From Methylobacter sp. (GTDB lineage: Bacteria > Pseudomonadota > Gammaproteobacteria > Methylococcales > Methylomonadaceae), in assembly GCA_030679035.1 (NCBI GenBank), contig JAUXTH010000050.1, forward strand, positions 1-64,000: a stretch of DNA of 64,000 bases. The letters are read 5' to 3'. The position numbers and the translations under genes were made by a program. A model generated the notes under the pieces. It worked only from the letters and a program-made list of their open reading frames with translations. It was not told where the DNA came from and made no database searches. How positions within the stretch are numbered: position 1 is the stretch's first letter; each line of letters starts with the position of its first letter. Of this stretch, positions 27,968-37,159 are shown piece by piece.

Positions 27968-28194
27968 GGTGAATATTCCCGGTCGATAGTGTTGGGCAGC
28001 GAACTTAAAAGCATCAGGTTATTTATCGACATCTTAACACAATAATTTAGCCTGATTCCTTTATGCAGCCCACCTTATGATGTCTTTATGAGCGGCTAGC
28101 TAAAAATAAAACATGACAAAGTCTTTGAGAAAGCTCTATTATTTTCATTTTTCCAGCTTGATTTTCCGTTTAACGTACGGCACAAGGTTAATGC

Positions 28195-30045
28195 ATGTCG
28201 ATTCGCCCTATTTCATCAGTAAAATTCATTTTAGTCGCCGGCGCGCTGCTGTCCGGATGTACCACGACCCGGCAAATTGTGGTTGATCATCCATCGATCC
28301 AGGCCAGCCAGTTTCAACCTTTGCAGGGCTTTCAGGCCATTGATGGCGACGACTATTATGTGCGCTTGATTTCGGAATTCGATTTTAAAGGGGACAACGT
28401 TTTAAAAAGCGGTTGTACCAATATGACGCCGTCTTATGAGAAAGGCGATTTATCGGCAGCACTTATTTACAGTGTGCGTAACGAGGCGCTTAAACTCAGT
28501 CGTGAAGCCACTGGTTTTTTGTATCAGGCGACCACTGGCAAGTGTAATTTTACCTTCGATGCTAAAAAGCTTTATCTGACCCCGTGGATACGCCTGGATT
28601 CGGGTAGGGAAACGATGGTCGATTATAACTTTTACACGAATGCCAATAGCGATGTGGATGTGTCTAGTCTGGTCGGTGATGTGAATGCGGCCAGTAATTT
28701 GCTCGCGTTAACGGGCGTCGGCATGGGGGTTGCGATCATGGGGCAAGTTGCCGGGCAATGGGTCAAGAATAATCAGCAAGCGGCGGTGCCGACGCCTGCG
28801 GCTCATCAATCGGCCAAGCATAGTTCGGAGTCGCATTCGTTACCTGTGGCGACCAGTTATTCAGGCAAGACCGGAACGCTGAATCAGACGGTATTTAAAG
28901 TTTTTGACGTGGCGGAAGGCGGCTTCAATCTGTTGGGTTCAGACACCAAACAGTTGGGTGAATTAAAAATTTATCCGGAAATTCTGCCTTCTTTGTTGTT
29001 AAAGATGACCGCTGACGGCATCCCCGACGCGCGCGATTTGTCGTTCGAGGAAATAGGCTATTCGCCGATAAAATCGGCGGCTGGGGAAATCAATCTTCAG
29101 CAATTGATTGAGCAATCGAAACATCCGGCAAAACCGAATTTAAAGCCTGACTGGAGCAATTACCAGGAGGTAGAGGGCAATTGCCGCAAATTGAAGCTGG
29201 TGATGAAGGATTTGGGTTTTAATAAATTTGACCGCAATGCGGTGATTTATTATTTCCTGGCGAAAAACGGCGATTGGAATAATTACAATATCAGTCGGCA
29301 AAAAGCGCAGAGCGAAGAAATGCGCCCCAAAGTCATAGAAGGTTATCGCAGCAAGAATTTTGCGAACTGTCTGGCAGCGGACGACTATGCGGTTATGAAA
29401 TCGATGGGCTTGCCGGTTAATACTCCGTCCGATTGGGACCAGGTGGGCGAGGCGAGCCAGAAAAAAGAGCAGTTGTTTACGCCGCTTAAGTCGATTGAGC
29501 GGCAGCTGGTTGCGGTTTTGAAAAATCCAAATAAGGTAGAAATGGAGCAGCAGTTGTTCCCTTTGCTAAATACCGCAAAAAATGGCGACGGCAGCGTGTT
29601 GCTGCAAAATCACTTGGGAGATTTTGGCTTGGAATTGTTGCTGAATCCTCCGGTGGTGCCGGCTCCTGTCCCTGCGCCTACTGATGCATCATCTGCCCCG
29701 GTTACCCCCGCGACACTTGTTGCGACCGTTATTCCCGGCGAGGGGGTTGTTGTCAGCGCCCGGCAATTGGCGCAAGTCTTTTCAGGGCTGTCGATAAATG
29801 AGTTGAGCTGTGCGCGACCGGTTCCTGACAGCTTGGGAAAATCCGCAGGTATTTTATTGTTCACCACTAAAGAAGGCGGCTCGCGCGTCAAGGGGGGGGC
29901 GATGGAGTTTGAGTTTTTCGGCGGCAAGATTACGCGTATTGCTTTTCAGCTGTCCACCCACCGGGATTTCGAGCAGGATCTGTTGGATCGGCCGGAAATT
30001 GGTGGTTGTCGCATCGACCCTGCTTTTTTGGCAAAGCTGCACTAA
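28195..30045 (+). CDS. Predicted lipoprotein of unknown function
   Basis: Lipobox LLSGC; long ORF, no recognised domain. Confidence 0.7.
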   Translation: MSIRPISSVKFILVAGALLSGCTTTRQIVVDHPSIQASQFQPLQGFQAIDGDDYYVRLISEFDFKGDNVLKSGCTNMTPSYEKGDLSAALIYSVRNEALKLSREATGFLYQATTGKCNFTFDAKKLYLTPWIRLDSGRETMVDYNFYTNANSDVDVSSLVGDVNAASNLLALTGVGMGVAIMGQVAGQWVKNNQQAAVPTPAAHQSAKHSSESHSLPVATSYSGKTGTLNQTVFKVFDVAEGGFNLLGSDTKQLGELKIYPEILPSLLLKMTADGIPDARDLSFEEIGYSPIKSAAGEINLQQLIEQSKHPAKPNLKPDWSNYQEVEGNCRKLKLVMKDLGFNKFDRNAVIYYFLAKNGDWNNYNISRQKAQSEEMRPKVIEGYRSKNFANCLAADDYAVMKSMGLPVNTPSDWDQVGEASQKKEQLFTPLKSIERQLVAVLKNPNKVEMEQQLFPLLNTAKNGDGSVLLQNHLGDFGLELLLNPPVVPAPVPAPTDASSAPVTPATLVATVIPGEGVVVSARQLAQVFSGLSINELSCARPVPDSLGKSAGILLFTTKEGGSRVKGGAMEFEFFGGKITRIAFQLSTHRDFEQDLLDRPEIGGCRIDPAFLAKLH

Positions 30046-30218
30046 CGGTGGATTTGTTCCGATGCAGCTTTCTCGTCATGAAAAATAACAAAAATGATTT
30101 TCGGTAAGTCGGAAATAAATTTAGTTTATTTGAGGAAATTAAAGTAGATTTGCAGATAGATATAATCCATAATGTTTGTGCGGTAAATATCAATAATAAA
30201 ATTATCAGGAGAAATGTT

Positions 30219-30617
30219 ATGGCTTTAATTACTTGGACAGCTGCTCAGTTCGGCACAAATGTTGGCTTTGCAGATCAGGAACATCAAATTCTGTTTGGTA
30301 AGCTTAATAAACTGTATGATTTAGCAATAGGGGGCGCAGCGCGCTCTGACATAGGTGCGCAACTAGATGATTTGATTGCCTATGTTGTTGATCATTTTGC
30401 TCATGAAGAAAGAGAGATGCTGGCAAAAGGTTATGCAGGCTACGCTCGCCACAAGGAAGAGCATGAAGCTTTGATAGGCATTTGCGCGGGTCTGCAAGCG
30501 AAGTTCCATGCGGGCGAGGCTGAAGTGGACGAAGGCGTGGGTCAATTGGTTAAGGGTTGGCTAGATAGCCACATCCCTAACTTTGATATGGCTTATGCCG
30601 ATGCATTAAACAGCTGA
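30219..30617 (+). CDS. Bacteriohemerythrin
   Basis: DQEHQILFGKLNKLYDL, DHFAHEEREMLAKGYAGYARHKEEHE, SHIPNFDMAY. Confidence 0.94.
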   Translation: MALITWTAAQFGTNVGFADQEHQILFGKLNKLYDLAIGGAARSDIGAQLDDLIAYVVDHFAHEEREMLAKGYAGYARHKEEHEALIGICAGLQAKFHAGEAEVDEGVGQLVKGWLDSHIPNFDMAYADALNS

Positions 30618-30639
30618 TCGGGCTTCAGCGTTAGAAGAC

Positions 30640-30681
30640 AAAAGGCTTGTGAGCTACATTGATTCACAAGCCTTTTTTTTA
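30640..30681 (+). terminator. Rho-independent terminator
   Basis: AAAGGCTTGTGA...TCACAAGCCTTTTTTTT. Confidence 0.85.
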
Positions 30682-30860
30682 TGCCAAATAAAATCAAGGA
30701 AAGGAGCTCTGGTATAGAATGCCCTCATGGGTTAGAATTGAAAAGATCATTTGTGATAATTATTACGTAAAAGGAATAGGGCTGGCCTTGGCATGCCCTG
30801 ACATTACGAAAAGATATAACGCATACAAGAGTTTATAACTACTAACGAGGAGGCTGCTCC

Positions 30861-32015
30861 GTGAAGAAAACAAAGCAACTGTTCGCAGGTCTGATCTTAA
30901 TGGCTTTTGGCCTAGGGACAGCACAGGCGGAATATACGCTCAATTTGATGAAAGGGGTTACAAAGGTCAGTAATGACATTTATGACCTACACATGCTAAT
31001 TCTATGGGTGTGTATATTCATAGGTATTGGTGTGTTCGGGACTATGTTCTACTCGATTTACCATCATCGTAAATCAAGAGGACATAAAGCGGCGCAGTTT
31101 CATGAAAATACCACGGTTGAAATCATTTGGACGATCATCCCAACCTTGATTTTGATTGGCATGGCTATTCCAGCCACAAAAGCCATGATGGAATTGGATG
31201 ATGTGCAGGAATCCGAAATGTCCATTAAGGTAACTGGGCATCAGTGGAAATGGGAATATGAATATCTTGATAATGGAATTCATTTTTTCAGCAGCTTGGA
31301 TGAAGCCAGTAATAAAGTGCGTCAGGTCGGTTCAGGTTTAGATCCGAGATCGGTTCCTAATTACTTACTGAATGTCGATAAGCCTTTAGTTATTCCAACT
31401 AAAAAGAAAATTCGTTTTGTATTTACCTCGGCAGACGTCATCCATTCATGGTGGGTGCCGGATTTGGGCTGGAAAAAAGACACTAATCCTGGTTTTATTA
31501 ATGAATCATGGACTTCTGTAGACGAGCCGGGAACTTATCGCGGTCAATGTACCGAACTTTGCGGTAAGGATCATGGCTTTATGCCGATTGTTGTGATTGC
31601 AATGAACGAGCCTGACTACAATGCTTGGGTGGAAAAACAAAAAGCGGCTGTAGCGGCTGAAGCTGGTTCGGCAAGCAAGCAGTGGGCTACTGAAGAGCTG
31701 GTTGCTAAAGGTAAATCAGTTTATGAGACCAACTGTTCATCTTGTCATATGGCGGATGGCGCCGGCTTGGCGGGTACATTTCCTGCTATCAAGGCAAGTA
31801 AAGTGGTAACCGGCGATATTAACGCACAAGTTAAGCTAATGTTGGACGGAAAAGGCATGATGCCTGCGTTCGGAAAAATGTTAAGCCCAGTTGATTTCGC
31901 GGCAGTCGTAACATATACCCGTAATGGTTTGGGTAACTCAGTGGGTGATTCTATTCAACCTTCAGCTATCCAGACTCTGCAATCGGCAACACCGGCGGCA
32001 GGTAAAAATGAATAA
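30861..32015 (+). CDS. coxB: Cytochrome c oxidase subunit II with C-terminal cytochrome c domain
   Basis: CuA site GQCTELCGKDHGFMPIVV; CSSCH haem motif. Confidence 0.97.
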   Translation: MKKTKQLFAGLILMAFGLGTAQAEYTLNLMKGVTKVSNDIYDLHMLILWVCIFIGIGVFGTMFYSIYHHRKSRGHKAAQFHENTTVEIIWTIIPTLILIGMAIPATKAMMELDDVQESEMSIKVTGHQWKWEYEYLDNGIHFFSSLDEASNKVRQVGSGLDPRSVPNYLLNVDKPLVIPTKKKIRFVFTSADVIHSWWVPDLGWKKDTNPGFINESWTSVDEPGTYRGQCTELCGKDHGFMPIVVIAMNEPDYNAWVEKQKAAVAAEAGSASKQWATEELVAKGKSVYETNCSSCHMADGAGLAGTFPAIKASKVVTGDINAQVKLMLDGKGMMPAFGKMLSPVDFAAVVTYTRNGLGNSVGDSIQPSAIQTLQSATPAAGKNE

Positions 32016-32069
32016 GTCATTGCGTTCTTATCGATCTAATCTTTTTTATATATTCAAGAGGTATGAAAT

Positions 32070-33677
32070 ATGTCTGCTGTAGTCGCTGAACATGATGATC
32101 ATCACGATCATGGCCCTGCTAAGGGGCTCTTAAGATGGGTTATTACCACCAATCATAAAGATATCGGCACGTTATATTTGCTGTTTGCTCTGGCAATGTT
32201 TTTTGTCGGCGGCGCAATGGCAATGGTTATCCGTGCCGAATTATTTGAACCGGGTATGCAGTTTGTTAATCCCCAGTTCTTTAACTCAATGACCACCATG
32301 CACGCCTTGGTTATGGTATTCGGTGCAGTAATGCCTGCATTCGTCGGCTTGGCCAACTGGATGATTCCAATGATGATTGGCGCTCCGGATATGGCATTGC
32401 CGCGGATGAATAACATGAGTTTCTGGATGCTGGTTGCCGGTGTTTTATTGTTGGCCAGCACCTTGTTCATGGAAGGTGGCGCGCCTGCCAGTGGTTGGAC
32501 TTTGTATCCGCCATTAGTATTGCAAACCGGTAAGGCATTGCCTTTTGCGATTTTCTCGGTGCATTTGCTGGGTATCTCGTCAATCATGGGCGCTATTAAT
32601 ATCATTGCCACTATTTTCAATATGCGTGCCCCCGGCATGACCTTAATGAAAATGCCGATGTTTGTTTGGACTTGGTTGATTACTGCTTTCTTGTTAATCG
32701 CTATCATGCCTGTTTTTGCGGGTGCAGTGACCATGCTGTTAACAGACAAATTTTTTCACACCAGCTTTTTTGATGCTGCGGGTGGTGGTGATCCGGTTCT
32801 TTATCAACACATTTTTTGGTTCTTTGGGCATCCCGAAGTTTATGTAATGATTCTGCCTACTTTCGGCGTGGCTTCTACCATTATTCCAGTGTTTGCACGC
32901 AAACCGTTGTTTGGCTACAGCTCAATGGTTTATGCGACTGCTTCAATTGCATTTTTGTCATTTATCGTTTGGGCTCACCACATGTTTACGGTGGGTATGC
33001 CGATAGCTGGCGAGTTGTACTTCATGTATGCAACCATGTTAATTGCAATTCCTACCGGGGTTAAAGTTTTTAACTGGACTGCGACCATGTGGAAAGGTTC
33101 GATGACTTTCGAAACGCCTATGTTGTTTTCGATTGCTTTCGTCGTTTTGTTTACGATGGGTGGATTCACCGGTTTGATGATGTCTGTTGCACCCGTTGAT
33201 TTTCAGTATCACGATACTTACTTTATTGTTGCGCATTTCCATTACACATTGGTTCCAGCTTCTGTCTTTATATTGATGGCTGCCGGTTATTTTTGGCTGC
33301 CTAAATGGACCGGGCATATGTATGACGAAAGAATTGGCAGGTTGCATTTCTGGTTATCTGTAGTATCGGTCAACATCTTGTTTTTCCCTCAACATTTTCT
33401 GGGGCTTGCCGGTATGCCGCGCAGAATTCCAGATTATGCCGTTCAATTTGCGGATTGGAATATGATTTCCAGTATTGGCGGTTTTATATTCGGCGCCAGC
33501 CAACTGCTGTTCCTGTATATTGTTATAGATACGATAAAAGGTGGAACCGGCGAAAAAGTAACTGATGAAGTGTGGGAAGATGCTGCCAAGCATAGCTTGG
33601 AGTGGACTTTGCCATCACCACCGCCGTATCATTCTTTTACTACACCACCTACAGTGATACCTACTGAGCATATCTAG
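32070..33677 (+). CDS. coxA: Cytochrome c oxidase subunit I
   Basis: Canonical; WFFGHPEVYVMILP, VAHFHYTLV. Confidence 0.99.
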   Translation: MSAVVAEHDDHHDHGPAKGLLRWVITTNHKDIGTLYLLFALAMFFVGGAMAMVIRAELFEPGMQFVNPQFFNSMTTMHALVMVFGAVMPAFVGLANWMIPMMIGAPDMALPRMNNMSFWMLVAGVLLLASTLFMEGGAPASGWTLYPPLVLQTGKALPFAIFSVHLLGISSIMGAINIIATIFNMRAPGMTLMKMPMFVWTWLITAFLLIAIMPVFAGAVTMLLTDKFFHTSFFDAAGGGDPVLYQHIFWFFGHPEVYVMILPTFGVASTIIPVFARKPLFGYSSMVYATASIAFLSFIVWAHHMFTVGMPIAGELYFMYATMLIAIPTGVKVFNWTATMWKGSMTFETPMLFSIAFVVLFTMGGFTGLMMSVAPVDFQYHDTYFIVAHFHYTLVPASVFILMAAGYFWLPKWTGHMYDERIGRLHFWLSVVSVNILFFPQHFLGLAGMPRRIPDYAVQFADWNMISSIGGFIFGASQLLFLYIVIDTIKGGTGEKVTDEVWEDAAKHSLEWTLPSPPPYHSFTTPPTVIPTEHI

Positions 33678-33689
33678 GGTGATGCATTT

Positions 33690-33713
33690 CAGGTTGCTTT
33701 AAAAAGCAACCTG
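33690..33713. repeat. Intra-operon hairpin downstream of coxA
   Basis: CAGGTTGCTTT-AA-AAAGCAACCTG. Confidence 0.75.
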
Positions 33714-33738
33714 CTTAGATAACGTATCAGGTGAAATA

Positions 33739-33837
33739 ATGAATACCAAACAAAAAAATATTTTGACAGCAGTGATTTTGATTTCAATTGCGGTCACCAT
33801 TTATGTTTTTGCAGTGATAAGAGCTGTTTCTCAATGA
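33739..33837 (+). CDS. 32-aa small membrane protein of cox operon (absent from ORF track)
   Basis: [32 protein letters not shown]; stop overlaps the ctaG start (ATGA); one TM helix. Confidence 0.8.
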   Translation: MNTKQKNILTAVILISIAVTIYVFAVIRAVSQ

Positions 33838-34376
33838 AGGAAGGCGTTACTCAAAAAAATGCCAAGTTAGTTCGGACATTGGTATTTGTTGTATTGGGAA
33901 TGTTTGGTTTTGGCTATGCTCTGGTTCCACTTTATGATGTTTTGTGTGAAGTAACCGGACTCAATGGAAAAGTCGAATCGTCTGCTGTTAAGGAAGTCAG
34001 CTACGAAGTTGATAAAAACAGGGAGATCACTGTAGAATTTATGACTGCGCTGAATGAGGCTACACCGATGGTGTTCCGTTCAGAAATAAATAAAATAAAG
34101 GTTCATCCGGGTGAATATGTAACGGTGAATTTTTATGCGGAAAATAAGACCGATAAAGTAATGGTTGCACGGGCAATTCCAAGTATTTCGCCCGGAGCGG
34201 TTGCTGAATTTTTTAAAAAAACAGAGTGTTTTTGTTTCTCAGAACAGACATTTAAAGCGCGAGAAGGCAGAACCATGCCAGTGCGTTTTGTTGTTAATCC
34301 TGAAATTCCTAAGGAATATAAAACAATCACACTTGCGTACACATTTTTTGATAATACTGAAACATCAGTGAAATGA
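33834..34376 (+). CDS. ctaG: Cytochrome c oxidase assembly protein CtaG/Cox11
   Basis: [26 protein letters not shown]. Confidence 0.96.
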   Translation: MKEGVTQKNAKLVRTLVFVVLGMFGFGYALVPLYDVLCEVTGLNGKVESSAVKEVSYEVDKNREITVEFMTALNEATPMVFRSEINKIKVHPGEYVTVNFYAENKTDKVMVARAIPSISPGAVAEFFKKTECFCFSEQTFKAREGRTMPVRFVVNPEIPKEYKTITLAYTFFDNTETSVK

Positions 34377-34388
34377 GAGAGGAAGGTC

Positions 34389-35252
34389 ATGTCTACAAGT
34401 AACGAGTATTACATTCCGCATAAAGCTACCTGGCCGGTCATTGGCACTGCCGGATTGGTGATGATGCTGGCTGGATTTGCAAATTATTTAAATGGCGCAG
34501 CAGCCGGTTCGGCCTGGATGGCATTAGGGTTGACCGTTTTTATTGTTATGCTTGCCGGGTGGTTCACACTACAGGCCGGGGAAAGTGAATCAGGCATGTA
34601 CAGTACACAGGTAGGTATTTCCTATCGTATGGGCATGATGTGGTTTATCTTTTCAGAAATCATGTTTTTTGCTGTTTTCTTTGGTACGCTTTGGTATACA
34701 CGTAATTTATCGGTGCCTTGGTTAGGCGGTGAAGGTACAAGAGCGGCAACTAAAGAAATGTTGTGGCCTACCTTTGAAGCAGTCTGGCCGACCAACGGTC
34801 CAGGTAAAGTTGGTGGTGAATTTGAGCCTATGGGGGCATGGGGTTTGCCTTTTCTGAATACCTTGATTCTGTTGACCAGCGGCGTAACCTGCACTTGGGC
34901 GCATCATGGCTTGCTTGCCAAAAATCGTGACCAATTGATTAAAGGTTTGGCGGCTACTGTAGGCTTAGGCCTATTGTTCGTGTCTTTTCAGGCCTTCGAG
35001 TATCATGAAGCTTATACCGAAATGGGCTTAACTTTGGGTTCAGGTATTTACGGCTCTACTTTTTTCATGTTGACCGGCTTTCACGGTTTTCATGTCTGCA
35101 TAGGCGCTATTATCTTAAGCGTTGTGTTGTTCCGCAGTTGGAAAGGCCACTTCAAACCGGAAAATCATTTCGCATTTGAAGCCGCAGCATGGTACTGGCA
35201 TTTTGTTGACGTGGTATGGTTAGGATTGTTTGTCTTCGTTTATGTAATTTAA
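34389..35252 (+). CDS. coxC: Cytochrome c oxidase subunit III
   Basis: Canonical COX3; FHGFHVCIGAIIL, WYWHFVDVVWLGLF. Confidence 0.98.
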   Translation: MSTSNEYYIPHKATWPVIGTAGLVMMLAGFANYLNGAAAGSAWMALGLTVFIVMLAGWFTLQAGESESGMYSTQVGISYRMGMMWFIFSEIMFFAVFFGTLWYTRNLSVPWLGGEGTRAATKEMLWPTFEAVWPTNGPGKVGGEFEPMGAWGLPFLNTLILLTSGVTCTWAHHGLLAKNRDQLIKGLAATVGLGLLFVSFQAFEYHEAYTEMGLTLGSGIYGSTFFMLTGFHGFHVCIGAIILSVVLFRSWKGHFKPENHFAFEAAAWYWHFVDVVWLGLFVFVYVI

Positions 35253-35270
35253 TCGAAACAGCCGTACCGA

Positions 35271-35307
35271 AAAAAGCGCTGTCTCACACAGACAGCGCTT
35301 TTTTTTT
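35271..35307 (+). terminator. Rho-independent terminator after coxC
   Basis: AAAGCGCTGTCT...AGACAGCGCTTTTTTTT. Confidence 0.85.
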
Positions 35308-35340
35308 GTCGGGATGATTGAGATGGATTTGAAAAAATGG

Positions 35341-35494
35341 AACACGGATGACACGGATGACACGGATGACACGGATTTTAATGGATAAGCACGGATAGAA
35401 GGGGTTTAAACGGATTTTTTAAAGCTGAAACAAAGCTTGTTATGCGTTTTTAATCAGTAATTATCCGTCTAATCAGTGTCATCCGTGTTCCGAT
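35341..35494. repeat. Inverted-repeat element with tandem 9-mer (A/G)ACACGGAT x4
   Basis: aacacggat gacacggat gacacggat gacacggat (35341-35376) and inverse gtcatccgtgttcc near 35478-35491. Confidence 0.8.
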
Positions 35495-35516
35495 TATAAA
35501 TAGTTATGAGTTGTTT

Positions 35517-35765
35517 TTATTTGACTGGGGCGGTTGGTGCTTGGTGCATTCGAGCTCCCAGCCCGTGAGGCGTGATCATACCGGTTGCTAAGGCGATAAA
35601 AATGAATATGAATAATACAATTGACAGGGTAATGCGAAAGGTCAGCGCTTTGACTGTTTTTCCGGATTGTTCCTGGGGCTTGTGTTTAATCAGATGAAAT
35701 AGCGCAGAACCCAGGCTGATAATGATCAGGATAAAGGCGATAATAACGATGCTTTTTATAATCAT
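35517..35765 (-). CDS. Twin transmembrane protein (DUF2909-like)
   Basis: Two TM helices; position between coxC and surf1. Confidence 0.75.
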   Translation of the reverse strand: MIIKSIVIIAFILIIISLGSALFHLIKHKPQEQSGKTVKALTFRITLSIVLFIFIFIALATGMITPHGLGARMHQAPTAPVK

Positions 35766-35859
35766 AAATAGTGATATGGTTGTCGGCTAAGGTTTTAGTA
35801 TTCTCGGTTATTTAGGTGCCGGTGCCAATAGGGTAAAGAAAAAAAGCAGATGTTAGTTT

Positions 35860-36570
35860 ATGAAGTTTAAAGTCATTCCAACTTTGGCTTATTTATGCCT
35901 GCTGACGGTGTTGCTTGCGTTGGGTATGTGGCAATTAGACCGCTCAGAACAGAAACGAGTGTTGCTCCAGTTGCAGGAACACGCGGGCGCAACGCAAATC
36001 CTGAAGTTGTCTGCGACTATTGAAGACAAAGCAGATGCGCTCAGATACAGGCAGGTCGAGGTTTCAGGGCGTTACGATGTGACGCACCAGTTCTTGATAG
36101 ACAATCAAATCAGTGGCGGCAAGGCTGGGTATTTTGTGTTGACTCCGTTGGTATTGACCGGAGAAGCCAAGGCTGTTCTGGTGAACAGAGGCTGGATTCC
36201 GCAAAACCCGGATCGGACAGTACTGCCTGATTTGCAGATTAACAACGCGGAAACAATTATTAGCGGACGGATTAATAATTTCCCCAGCGTTGGTATAAAA
36301 TTAGCAGGGGCGGAAATTCCAACAGCGGCTTGGCCATCGGTAGTGCAGGTGATTGACGGTGATGTTTTAGCTAAAAAGCTTGGCTATTCATTATTTCAAT
36401 TCCAGCTTGAGCTGGACAAAGAATTGCCTGGTGGATTTAAACGGGAGTGGCGCACATCAACTGTTATGCTGCCCGAACAACATACGGCCTATGCAATTCA
36501 GTGGTTTGCATTGGCATTGACACTAACGATACTGTTTATTTGGTATAGCTTTAAAAAGAATGATGCATAA
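35860..36570 (+). CDS. SURF1 family cytochrome oxidase assembly protein
   Basis: LALGMWQLDRSEQKR, VLVNRGWIPQNPDR, YAIQWFALALTLTILF. Confidence 0.94.
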   Translation: MKFKVIPTLAYLCLLTVLLALGMWQLDRSEQKRVLLQLQEHAGATQILKLSATIEDKADALRYRQVEVSGRYDVTHQFLIDNQISGGKAGYFVLTPLVLTGEAKAVLVNRGWIPQNPDRTVLPDLQINNAETIISGRINNFPSVGIKLAGAEIPTAAWPSVVQVIDGDVLAKKLGYSLFQFQLELDKELPGGFKREWRTSTVMLPEQHTAYAIQWFALALTLTILFIWYSFKKNDA

Positions 36571-37159
36571 TCAAAAGAATAAAAACCACCTATTAATCCT
36601 GGCCATTTTTGGGATGTCGGTTATTCCCTTTCTGATCGCTTGGGGGCTAAAAGAACATCCGCAGCTGTTAAACGGGCAAACTAACCACGGGCAGTTAATC
36701 ATCCCGCCTCAGATGACAGAGCGCGCCGATCTGAGCGGTTTCGACCAGTTTTCAACCGATAATATGGCCGAGCTTACCGGGCATTGGCTGCTGGTAAACG
36801 TCATACCAAACGGTGAGTGCAATGAAGCCTGTATTGAAGCAATCCATAAAACCAAACAAATACGGCTGATGTTAAATAAGGAGTTGACCCGTACGCGCCG
36901 AATAGTGCTGGTATTAAAAGAGGTTGCTCCGGAAACTGCAAGCAAATGGTGGGAAGACGACCAGACCTTATTAAGAGTCAAGCCCAATGACGCCGTCGCC
37001 AAGAAAATTGCGGCAATCAGGCAAGGCAACATCCCTGACGGGATGCTGTTGTTAATGGATCCTCTGGGTAATTTGATGATGCAGTATGAGCCTGGGTTCG
37101 ATCCTTACAATGTAAAAAGCGATCTTATGCATCTTTTGCGAATCTCACAAATCGGATAG
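36560..37159 (+). CDS. Membrane-anchored SCO-like/thioredoxin-like protein of cox cluster
   Basis: N-terminal TM then WLLVNVIPNGECNEACIEAIHKTKQIRLMLNKE. Confidence 0.7.
   Translation: MMHNQKNKNHLLILAIFGMSVIPFLIAWGLKEHPQLLNGQTNHGQLIIPPQMTERADLSGFDQFSTDNMAELTGHWLLVNVIPNGECNEACIEAIHKTKQIRLMLNKELTRTRRIVLVLKEVAPETASKWWEDDQTLLRVKPNDAVAKKIAAIRQGNIPDGMLLLMDPLGNLMMQYEPGFDPYNVKSDLMHLLRISQIG

Noticed and set aside
35341-35376. Tandem 9-bp units considered as a CRISPR-like array
   Set aside because: No spacers and units far too short; belongs to an intergenic inverted-repeat element also seen at 39181-39282
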